This document shows positions 54,282 to 60,618 of a stretch of 64,000 bases of DNA, piece after piece (positions within the stretch are counted from its first letter, which is position 1; each line of letters starts with the position of its first letter). The position numbers and the translations under genes were made by a program. The stretch is from positions 1 to 64,000 of the IMG/VR virus record IMGVR_UViG_3300025030_000086. One strand, 5' to 3'. This stretch comes from a virus. The notes below the pieces were generated by a model. It did no database searches and was not told the DNA's origin. It was given only the letters and a program-made list of their open reading frames with translations.

Positions 54282-54529
54282 TAAAACTTCTCCTTAAATG
54301 GGAAACTCACAAAAACAGTTGCAATATATCCAAGAGACATTTTACCCGTTTCAATAGCTTTAACTTCTTCATCATAAATACCTGAGTTTGATTGCAGAAA
54401 TCCACCCACATCAAAAATATTAATATAACCTCTTTTTTCATTAATTTCAGACTTTTTACTTGAACAACCCTTACAATCATTTCCACAACATAAATTATTA
54501 TATTCTTCACCATATCTACGTGTATCCAT
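54281..54529 (-). CDS. Small Cys-rich protein, unknown
   Basis: 82 residues with LCCGNDCKGCSSKK near the N-terminus, a possible metal site, then GFLQSNSGIYDEEVKAIETG. SD GGAGG. Unknown. Confidence 0.5.
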   Translation of the reverse strand: MDTRRYGEEYNNLCCGNDCKGCSSKKSEINEKRGYINIFDVGGFLQSNSGIYDEEVKAIETGKMSLGYIATVFVSFPFKEKF

Positions 54530-54537
54530 AAAACCTC

Positions 54538-54837
54538 CTATTTTCTTTTAATTATTGTAGCTACACCATCAGCAGAATCTATTGAAAAGGATATAACATT
54601 TCTTATCTCAATAATCTCTTCTTCATGTTCTTTCACAATTTCCCAATCATTAGCAACTATATCTAAAATAGTCAATGTGAGATAAATTTCAGCATTATTA
54701 ATGGAATATGAAATACCCTCATGGTTAAACCAAATCGGTTTTGTATGCTCAGGCCAACACCTTCTTCTAAATAATAATTTAATTTTAGAATTAGATAAAC
54801 AATTACTCCATATTCTATATACTTCAGTAATATACAT
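54538..54837 (-). CDS. DUF2829/Tad2-like protein, candidate anti-Thoeris
   Basis: 99 residues. SKIKLLFRRRCWPEHTKPIWFN, then ISYSINNAEIYLTLTILDIVANDWEIV follows the DUF2829 pattern (basic-R-x-x-W...F, then LT..D..A.DWE.V). Members of this fold include Tad2, a sponge for the gcADPR signal of the Thoeris defence system. The match is at pattern level, with a C-terminal extension of about 30 residues. Ligand-binding residues cannot be verified. SD GGAGG. Confidence 0.5.
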   Translation of the reverse strand: MYITEVYRIWSNCLSNSKIKLLFRRRCWPEHTKPIWFNHEGISYSINNAEIYLTLTILDIVANDWEIVKEHEEEIIEIRNVISFSIDSADGVATIIKRK

Positions 54838-54848
54838 AAAAACCTCCT

Positions 54849-55160
54849 TTAATAACCATCATTATCTTCCATACATTCATAATCACCATCATTATGCCAA
54901 TCCCCCAATGGAATCATATTATCTGATTCTGTTCTATAATTATTAATATCTTCATAATCATTTATATCTATAAGTGAAGAACCCTTTAAAATATATTTTG
55001 GATATAAATAATCATTAGAAATATCTTCAAGTTCTTTTATAATCGCAAGCACCCTTTCTTTAGGAATATCTTCTCCGTAAACTTCTCTTAAAACTTTTGA
55101 AGCAGATGATATAGCTAAAAATTTACCCAATGTTCTAAATGTATGGTCTAATTTAGTCAC
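54849..55160 (-). CDS. Protein of unknown function
   Basis: 103 residues: helical N-terminal half (FRTLGKFLAISSASKVLREV, IPKERVLAIIKELEDI) and a very acidic tail (DWHNDGDYECMEDNDGY). Unknown. Confidence 0.5.
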   Translation of the reverse strand: MTKLDHTFRTLGKFLAISSASKVLREVYGEDIPKERVLAIIKELEDISNDYLYPKYILKGSSLIDINDYEDINNYRTESDNMIPLGDWHNDGDYECMEDNDGY

Positions 55161-55438
55161 TGATTCTCCTCTACTTCATATAATAATTTTAATGCTTCAT
55201 TTAGTATTATATTAAATTGTTCCTCTGTTGCTTGATTTAAACATGTTTCATTCCCACATAAATGTTTGGTAGCTTTCTCATACTTTTCTCTACACAATAA
55301 TTTATTATTGTTCATATATTCATTAGTCACTATTTTATGAGCAATAATGAATAGCTTATCTGTGTCTTCTTTACAAGAAATCAAAGATCTTTCGGTTAAA
55401 GAATTTAAACTATCTAATTCTGGTTGTATGTATAACAT
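55157..55438 (-). CDS. Protein of unknown function
   Basis: 93 residues from ATG 55438, which follows GAGGGA; an upstream frame overlaps another gene. Helical, with CREKYEKATKHLCGNETC in the middle. Unknown. Confidence 0.5.
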   Translation of the reverse strand: MLYIQPELDSLNSLTERSLISCKEDTDKLFIIAHKIVTNEYMNNNKLLCREKYEKATKHLCGNETCLNQATEEQFNIILNEALKLLYEVEENQ

Positions 55439-55439
55439 T

Positions 55440-55589
55440 TTATCCCTCATCGTCACAATCATGATCACCTATACAAGATTCACATAAATTATCTATAGAA
55501 CAAATATCACAATATGCACCATCATTAATTATTTCTGCACTGCACATACTACATTCTTTTATTACAAAAGCTGGTTCATTCTTTTCCAT
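55440..55589 (-). CDS. Acidic zinc-finger microprotein
   Basis: 49 residues: KECSMCSAEI, CDICSIDNLCESC and an acidic end DHDCDDEG, two metal sites likely. Start overlaps the UvsX stop. Confidence 0.55.
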   Translation of the reverse strand: MEKNEPAFVIKECSMCSAEIINDGAYCDICSIDNLCESCIGDHDCDDEG

Positions 55590-56631
55590 TCTCTTCCTCT
55601 AAATATTTAGGCTTCCTAATAATTTTTGCCTTTTCCTCAATTGTGTCCCATACTTGTTTTACAGCATCCTTAACTTCTTGTTCCTTATTATTACTACTTA
55701 TAAATTGTATAAAATCCTCTCTTGCATAAGCATTTTCACCATAAGCTATCCTACCATTACCGGATTTAAGATAAAATTTATTATCTACAAGATAGTCTAC
55801 CATACTACCTAAATCGTCTATCCCATATTCAAATAATATATTAAAATTACACTCTCTAAAAGGTTTCCATACTCTATTCTTTTTAGCCTTTGCTTTTATT
55901 TCTATACCAGTTGTTATATCACCATTTTTCATCAATCCTTTATTATATAACCACACTATTTGATAAGCATAGAAATCTAATGCTTTACCACCGGAACGTC
56001 TTTTAGTTTCTCCAAAAATTACACCGATAGCATCTCTTATTTGAGATACAACTATCAAAAGCATGTTCTTTTTATTAATCTTCTGTGTCAATCTTCTAAA
56101 CAATTCACCCAATTTCTTTTGTTTAATCATATTATAACTTTTTTGATTAAAATCTTGTTCCAATTCCTCTTCTGTAGAAATAGCATCTAAACTATCCAAT
56201 ACATATATTACTAAATCATAATTATCTGAAGACTTTATTTCTTTATTTACATCTTCATACCAGTGTTCTATAGTAGATGATTGTCTCCATTCAATATTAT
56301 CTGTTGGAACACCTATTTGTTTAGCATTCTCCAAATTTATAGCTGATTCTGTATCATTATATATCATTTTGACATCATACTTCTTCCGTAATACATGAAA
56401 GACATATGACATTGCTTCTAAACAAAGCAATGATTTTCCTATTTGCTTATCCCCGACAAGATTTATAATTTTACCCACTGGGTAGCCATTTTCTGTACTA
56501 TTGGTTAATACCAAATTTAGATTTGTGCTACCAGAGGAAACATACTTTAATTCTCTGGTAACTATTCCATTATCTTCCACAGTATCTTCAACTTCATCAT
56601 CTACTATTTTTTTCTTTCTACCTCTACCCAT
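55576..56631 (-). CDS. UvsX/RecA-like recombinase
   Basis: 351 residues. Walker A LVGDKQIGKSLLCLE (about 56-70), a conserved acidic region (IYNDTESAIN), Walker B DLVIYVLDSLDAIS (about 141) and the L1/L2 region with ITQ-like LLIVVSQIRDAIGVIFGE and RRSGGKALDFYA. The basic N-terminus (GRGRKKKI) and Gly-Ser rich loop fit UvsX-type proteins. It forms the strand-exchange filament for recombination-dependent replication, with SSB (57170) and SbcCD in the same gene block. Confidence 0.92.
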   Translation of the reverse strand: MGRGRKKKIVDDEVEDTVEDNGIVTRELKYVSSGSTNLNLVLTNSTENGYPVGKIINLVGDKQIGKSLLCLEAMSYVFHVLRKKYDVKMIYNDTESAINLENAKQIGVPTDNIEWRQSSTIEHWYEDVNKEIKSSDNYDLVIYVLDSLDAISTEEELEQDFNQKSYNMIKQKKLGELFRRLTQKINKKNMLLIVVSQIRDAIGVIFGETKRRSGGKALDFYAYQIVWLYNKGLMKNGDITTGIEIKAKAKKNRVWKPFRECNFNILFEYGIDDLGSMVDYLVDNKFYLKSGNGRIAYGENAYAREDFIQFISSNNKEQEVKDAVKQVWDTIEEKAKIIRKPKYLEEENGKE

Positions 56632-56815
56632 TGTCTTTCTCCCATCTCTTCAATACTGTTACTGCCCTAACTGAAGTTACATTTGTATGATTATAATCAC
56701 CAGAAGTACCACAATCTATTAATCTTATAGTTGCATAGTATACCAACTTTTTAGGTAATCTCCAAGCTAACCAGTTATAAAAATCTTCTTTTAAGTATTC
56801 TATTTTATAAATCAT
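56624..56815 (-). CDS. Small conserved phage protein
   Basis: 63 residues. LAWRLPKKLVYYATIRLIDC...TSVRAVTVLKRWE follows a pattern common in phage proteins of unknown role (LP..LVY.A.IR...L.RWE). Overlaps the recombinase start by eight bases. Confidence 0.6.
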   Translation of the reverse strand: MIYKIEYLKEDFYNWLAWRLPKKLVYYATIRLIDCGTSGDYNHTNVTSVRAVTVLKRWEKDNG

Positions 56816-56823
56816 AATATCTC

Positions 56824-57027
56824 CTATATTATTTTGTAAAAAAGATCTAACTTATCAAACAAAGATTCATCAAATATTTCGTGATGACTTACTAAACTAT
56901 TCAATTTTCGTATATTATTAACTTTTCCACTAATTCTAACCATAGAGTAAGACACCCTTTTGGTGGGCCTATCTAAAGAATAATCAGACCCACCATTAAG
57001 TTTATAAGCTATTAATACTTCTTTCAT
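56824..57027 (-). CDS. Small protein, unknown
   Basis: 67 residues (MKEVLIAYKLNGGSDYSLDR...), basic. Start overlaps the upstream ORF stop (TAATG). Unknown. Confidence 0.5.
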   Translation of the reverse strand: MKEVLIAYKLNGGSDYSLDRPTKRVSYSMVRISGKVNNIRKLNSLVSHHEIFDESLFDKLDLFYKII

Positions 57028-57170
57028 TAATCCTCACCCAATATAAAATGTCTCCAACCTTCTGTTCCAAAAAAATCTTCTTCATCAAGTTTATCTAAAG
57101 CTATTATTAAATCTATTAAATAATCTTTTACAAATTCAGCAGACATTCCTTTTATATTTCCAATTTTCAT
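57027..57170 (-). CDS. 47-residue ORF
   Basis: MKIGNIKGMSAEFVKDYLID..., helical then EDFFGTEGWRHFILGED. TAATG overlaps at both ends with the SSB gene and the next gene, which supports it. Confidence 0.5.
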   Translation of the reverse strand: MKIGNIKGMSAEFVKDYLIDLIIALDKLDEEDFFGTEGWRHFILGED

Positions 57171-58204
57171 TAACTATTAACCCTCTCACGTAACTTCCTC
57201 TTTAAGGCTTCCTTTGGGTCTTCTGGTTGAGCTTCCTCTTCAATAATTGCCTTTGTTACATTTTTTCCCACCGCCTCTTTAACAAGCCTCTTCAGCTTCT
57301 TAGTTCCCATTTCTTCAATCTCAGATTCTTCAAAATCATCACTAAGGGCTGTAATTGCCAAAGCCTCAAGTTGATCTCTATCCATATCATCAATTGATGT
57401 TGTTTTTGTTTCAGTAATAGAAGATGCCTCTTCTACAGCCCTTACTACAGTTTCACTCCTTGTAGCAGTTTCATCAATTGGTGAAACATCCTTTTTGGGT
57501 GAAACTTCCCCACCAAGACCTAAAAAGGTATCCTTTACTTCTTCATAACTTGCATATTCTATTACTTCAGTAAATGGTAGAATTCCTTCAAGCCATTCAT
57601 CTTTTGCCACTGTAGGACTATCATCCAATTGAAAATTCTTGTATACTGAAAAAGTAGTATTTGGCTTCTTCTCTCTATCAAAATAAATAGCAATACCATC
57701 ATCTATATTGGCAAGATTCAATATTTCATCCGTAGCCTTCTTATAACTAACACCCAATATATCATCCATTGCTGTACGAGGACATGACCAAACTTGAGCA
57801 ACTTGCTTATCCACAGAAAGACTTAAATCTACTACCCATACAAGATATCTTGTCTGTGGATATAGATCTTTAGCCATTTCCGGCTCTGTATCCCACAACT
57901 CAGCTTGTTGTTCACATATAGGACATAGGCTACTTTTCATCCGTTTAAGACATAGATATTGATCATTATTAACACCAACATTCTGATGAATATGGACAGT
58001 AAGACCATAAAAGTTAAGATTATCATCAGGATGTGCTGGTAAAAGTCTTACCTTATGTGCCTTATCAGTTACCTTCCAAAAAGCTCCATCTCCTGTTGCA
58101 GAAAAAATAGTTTTACTATTATTCTTATCAGGGTACTTTCCACGAGAATCATAAGCAGCTTTTAATGATTCCTTTGACGGGGACTTCCAATTCTTTTTAT
58201 CCAT
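57170..58204 (-). CDS. Single-stranded DNA-binding protein, T4 gp32-like
   Basis: 344 residues. Basic N-terminus (WKSPSKESLKAAYDSRGKYP), an OB-type core starting VRLLPAHPDDNLNFYGLTVH and a zinc site of the gp32 type (CLKRMKSSLCPICEQQ), then YLVWVVDLS, SCPRTAMDDIL and an acidic C-terminal region (LSDDFEESEIEEMG). The C-terminal tail is basic rather than acidic (EALKRKLRERVNS). It coats single-stranded DNA for replication and loads UvsX. Co-encoded with the clamp loader and recombinase. Confidence 0.85.
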   Translation of the reverse strand: MDKKNWKSPSKESLKAAYDSRGKYPDKNNSKTIFSATGDGAFWKVTDKAHKVRLLPAHPDDNLNFYGLTVHIHQNVGVNNDQYLCLKRMKSSLCPICEQQAELWDTEPEMAKDLYPQTRYLVWVVDLSLSVDKQVAQVWSCPRTAMDDILGVSYKKATDEILNLANIDDGIAIYFDREKKPNTTFSVYKNFQLDDSPTVAKDEWLEGILPFTEVIEYASYEEVKDTFLGLGGEVSPKKDVSPIDETATRSETVVRAVEEASSITETKTTSIDDMDRDQLEALAITALSDDFEESEIEEMGTKKLKRLVKEAVGKNVTKAIIEEEAQPEDPKEALKRKLRERVNS

Positions 58205-58221
58205 TGTTTGCTTCCTCCTTG

Positions 58222-58371
58222 TTATTTATAATATTGACAAATTATTCCTAAAATTACAAATGGTGAAACTATTAAAAATGAGCCTACTATATGTACTACA
58301 AGGAATTTTAAATCCGCATCTTTTTCTGTATCCTCTTTTTGATAATTAAACCAATCCCAATTTTTATGCAT
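58222..58371 (-). CDS. Membrane microprotein
   Basis: 49 residues: charged N-terminus (HKNWDWFNYQKEDTEKD) and one helix (VVHIVGSFLIVSPFVILGII). Unknown. Confidence 0.5.
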   Translation of the reverse strand: MHKNWDWFNYQKEDTEKDADLKFLVVHIVGSFLIVSPFVILGIICQYYK

Positions 58372-58380
58372 AAAAATCTC

Positions 58381-58590
58381 TCAAAATATTATTACTAATA
58401 ATAACATTGCTATAGCTATTAAAATAGCTAAAATTGGTAATATCCATAGTGGACTCAATAACCAAAACCATGACACATTTAATATATCAAAGAAATTTAA
58501 AGAAAGCAAGAATAAATATATCATCCATATTAATAAAGCAACTGCATTTATTAATGCTTTATCATATTTCAATTGTTTAATTATTCTCAT
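58381..58590 (-). CDS. Membrane protein, W-x-LSPLWI family
   Basis: 69 residues, third paralogue with VSWFWLLSPLWILPILAIL between two helices. Overlaps the next gene upstream by 14 bases. Confidence 0.65.
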   Translation of the reverse strand: MRIIKQLKYDKALINAVALLIWMIYLFLLSLNFFDILNVSWFWLLSPLWILPILAILIAIAMLLLVIIF

Positions 58591-58816
58591 TGCTGTTCCC
58601 TATTATAGCAGGATTTACTTTTTCATATAGATGCATGAATTGGGCTTGTTCCCCAACTCTTTCAGTATCTTTTCTAAATCGTCTTTGCCAATAAGATGAT
58701 AAATGAATACCTTTACTAACATTTATATCATATCCCCAATCTATGCCACCGTGCCCTGGTAAATCAGAAACATAAAGTATCTTATTAAAACTTGATTTAT
58801 AACCAATAGTTTTCAT
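58577..58816 (-). CDS. Conserved phage hypothetical protein
   Basis: 79 residues. DWGYDINVSKGIHLSSYWQRRFRKDTERVGEQAQF follows a pattern (WGY....KAI.L..YWQRRF..D..RVG..A.F) that I have met in phage proteins of unknown role. Located between SSB and the 58819 gene. Confidence 0.6.
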   Translation of the reverse strand: MKTIGYKSSFNKILYVSDLPGHGGIDWGYDINVSKGIHLSSYWQRRFRKDTERVGEQAQFMHLYEKVNPAIIGNSNENN

Positions 58817-58818
58817 CT

Positions 58819-59286
58819 CTATTCCTTATCTTCAGCCATCTTCTTTTGCAATCTTTCCTTTATACTCTCAGTTCCTTGCCTCTTAACTATTTTTGTTTCC
58901 ACACTGGCCCAATATCCTGATATGTAAAGCTCTACAAGAAGCTTCAACATATCACGTCTTTGCTGAAATGCATCTCTTATTACTTCCGCTTCTTTAGCAT
59001 CGGAACAACTATTTATATATTTCTGTTGCAAGTCAGCGTATTGTAAATTTCTTGTAATTTCATTTTGTACCATAGCTTCTGTCAATTTCTTACCCTCAGC
59101 ACTTGCAGCTTCTCTTATAATACCATCTAAACGTGCTGACATTTGCTCAACTGCTAATTTAATCTCATCCCTTTTCTTATATAATGAGGCTAAATTTTGT
59201 GTATAATTATCAAATAGAACTGGTTGCCTTAGACAGCATTCATCTAGTTCACTCTGATCAATTTTTAAATCTTCTCTATATCCCAT
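58819..59286 (-). CDS. Helical protein, possible UvsY-like mediator
   Basis: 155 residues, helical. DQSELDECCLRQPVLFDNYT, EIKLAVEQMSARLDGIIREAASAEGKKLTEAMVQ and RRDMLKLLVELYISGYW follow a layout seen in phage proteins encoded beside SSB and RecA genes and sometimes called recombination mediators. A role in loading UvsX on SSB-coated DNA is inferred from context. First gene of the transcript starting at 59366. Confidence 0.45.
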   Translation of the reverse strand: MGYREDLKIDQSELDECCLRQPVLFDNYTQNLASLYKKRDEIKLAVEQMSARLDGIIREAASAEGKKLTEAMVQNEITRNLQYADLQQKYINSCSDAKEAEVIRDAFQQRRDMLKLLVELYISGYWASVETKIVKRQGTESIKERLQKKMAEDKE

Positions 59287-59394
59287 TTATTTCTCCTTTA
59301 TAGGGGATTTTTGCGGGTGAGTTCATCCCCAAACTCTTGATGCTTATGAACAATCCATCAATATTAATATATCATAACTTTTTCAAAATGTAAA
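59287..59394 (-). promoter_or_regulatory. Promoter and structured leader of the SSB-recombination operon
   Basis: Minus-strand TTTACA (59389-59394), 17-bp spacer, TATATT (59366-59371). The roughly 70-nt leader can form GGGGAT/ATCCCC around ACTCACCCGC and, alternatively, GTTCAT/ATGAAC, ending with SD AAAGGAGAAA. The two stems share GGGGATGAAC bases, so they are mutually exclusive, as in an attenuator or riboswitch-like leader. Confidence 0.5.
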
Positions 59395-59403
59395 GATTAA
59401 TTT

Positions 59404-60318
59404 TTATAAAACCCAAGCCTTATATATTAGAAGCAAAAGTTCTGATTTTTGACTTCCAAAAGTAAGTGGGCTAAGAAATAATTCCAATTTTTCTGCATAA
59501 ATACTTGGACTATCAGCCTTTTTTAAACATGCTGCTAAGTATCCAGCAATAACTATCCTCATCTGCTCCGACTCAATATTTATATTCTCATATGTTTTTA
59601 CTACATTTTTCCAATCAGTTCTTGGTCTTTTAATTATTAATCTACATAATTCAATAATGTCTTGTTCCTGTTCCAATTCATCTGCCAATAAGGTACATAT
59701 TTTATCAAAATCTTTAATATCCTTTACTTGATTCAGCATTACTAATGCTTTGCGTGGACATCCCGATGACTTATATACTAAAAGATTCAAAACATCTTCT
59801 GATATTACTAATTTTTCTAACGTGGTAACATATACTAAAATTGACTCAATATCTTTATTAGATAAAGCTTTTAAGGTATAGGACAAACATCTATTTTTAA
59901 TAGTTGGTAATAGCTTCTGTTGGTCTGTTGTACATAATATAAAATATGAATATTTAGGAGAATCCTCCAACAATTTTAAGAGGCAATTCTGACCCTCTTT
60001 GGTTAATTGTTGAACCTCATCTAATATAAATACTTTATTATTGCCCAATAGTGGAGATCTCCTTGCAACTTCATTTAATTCTCTTATGAAGTCTACCCCA
60101 TTCGTATTTGCAATATTAATTTCAATTATGTCACTACTGGCATTTAGCATGTTTGCCATAATTCTTGCAAATGTGGTTTTTCCTGTTCCTGAAGGGCCTG
60201 AGAATAGAAAAGCATGTGGGAAAGCCTTTTCTTTAAACAAAGATTTTAGGCTTTCTTTAATCTCCTTATGTCCAAAGACTTCTTCTAATGTTTTTGGCCT
60301 GTAATCATTATATAGCAT
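59404..60318 (-). CDS. Clamp loader ATPase, DnaX/gp44-like
   Basis: 304 residues from ATG 60318, preceded by GGGGGGTTTA; upstream in-frame ATGs at 60339 and 60330 overlap the previous gene. MLYNDYRPKTLEEVFGH is the classic start, with Walker A LFSGPSGTGKTTFAR (about 44), Walker B KVFILDEVQQLTKEG and sensor region FILCTTDQQKL, RCLSYTLKAL. SRC-type Arg finger region is CPRKAL/NRCLS. It loads the sliding clamp (63056). No separate small clamp-loader subunit is seen in the window. Confidence 0.9.
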   Translation of the reverse strand: MLYNDYRPKTLEEVFGHKEIKESLKSLFKEKAFPHAFLFSGPSGTGKTTFARIMANMLNASSDIIEINIANTNGVDFIRELNEVARRSPLLGNNKVFILDEVQQLTKEGQNCLLKLLEDSPKYSYFILCTTDQQKLLPTIKNRCLSYTLKALSNKDIESILVYVTTLEKLVISEDVLNLLVYKSSGCPRKALVMLNQVKDIKDFDKICTLLADELEQEQDIIELCRLIIKRPRTDWKNVVKTYENINIESEQMRIVIAGYLAACLKKADSPSIYAEKLELFLSPLTFGSQKSELLLLIYKAWVL

Positions 60319-60575
60319 TAAACCCCCCATTTGTAGCATTTAGCATATACTTCAATAAGGTCTTCATTCTCATTATTTTCATTAAATTCAATAAAGGCTC
60401 CTTGACAATGAGGATGTATTCCTTTTATATTCTCAATCCATTTCTCAATTATAAATTGTCTAACAAAGGGTTCTGGATTTTCTTTAAGAAAATTTAAAGA
60501 AACCACACTGATAAGCTCCCAACCAACTCCGTTAAGAAACATTAATAATATTAAAGATGTTATAATATTTTTCAT
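60318..60575 (-). CDS. Small protein with N-terminal hydrophobic helix
   Basis: 85 residues: MKNIITSLILLMFLNGVGWE looks like a signal anchor, then a polar region with two His/Cys (IHPHCQGAF, YAKCYKW). One-base overlap with the clamp-loader start. Membrane or export role possible, unknown. Confidence 0.5.
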   Translation of the reverse strand: MKNIITSLILLMFLNGVGWELISVVSLNFLKENPEPFVRQFIIEKWIENIKGIHPHCQGAFIEFNENNENEDLIEVYAKCYKWGV

Positions 60576-60583
60576 TATACTTA

Positions 60584-60612
60584 AATATATACTTATTATT
60601 TTAAATTGTCAA
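60584..60612 (-). promoter_or_regulatory. Sigma-A-like promoter
   Basis: Minus-strand TTGACA (60607-60612), 17-bp spacer, TATATT (60584-60589), squeezed between the polymerase stop and the 60575 start. It can drive the clamp-loader gene apart from the polymerase. Confidence 0.7.
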
Positions 60613-60618
60613 TATGAA

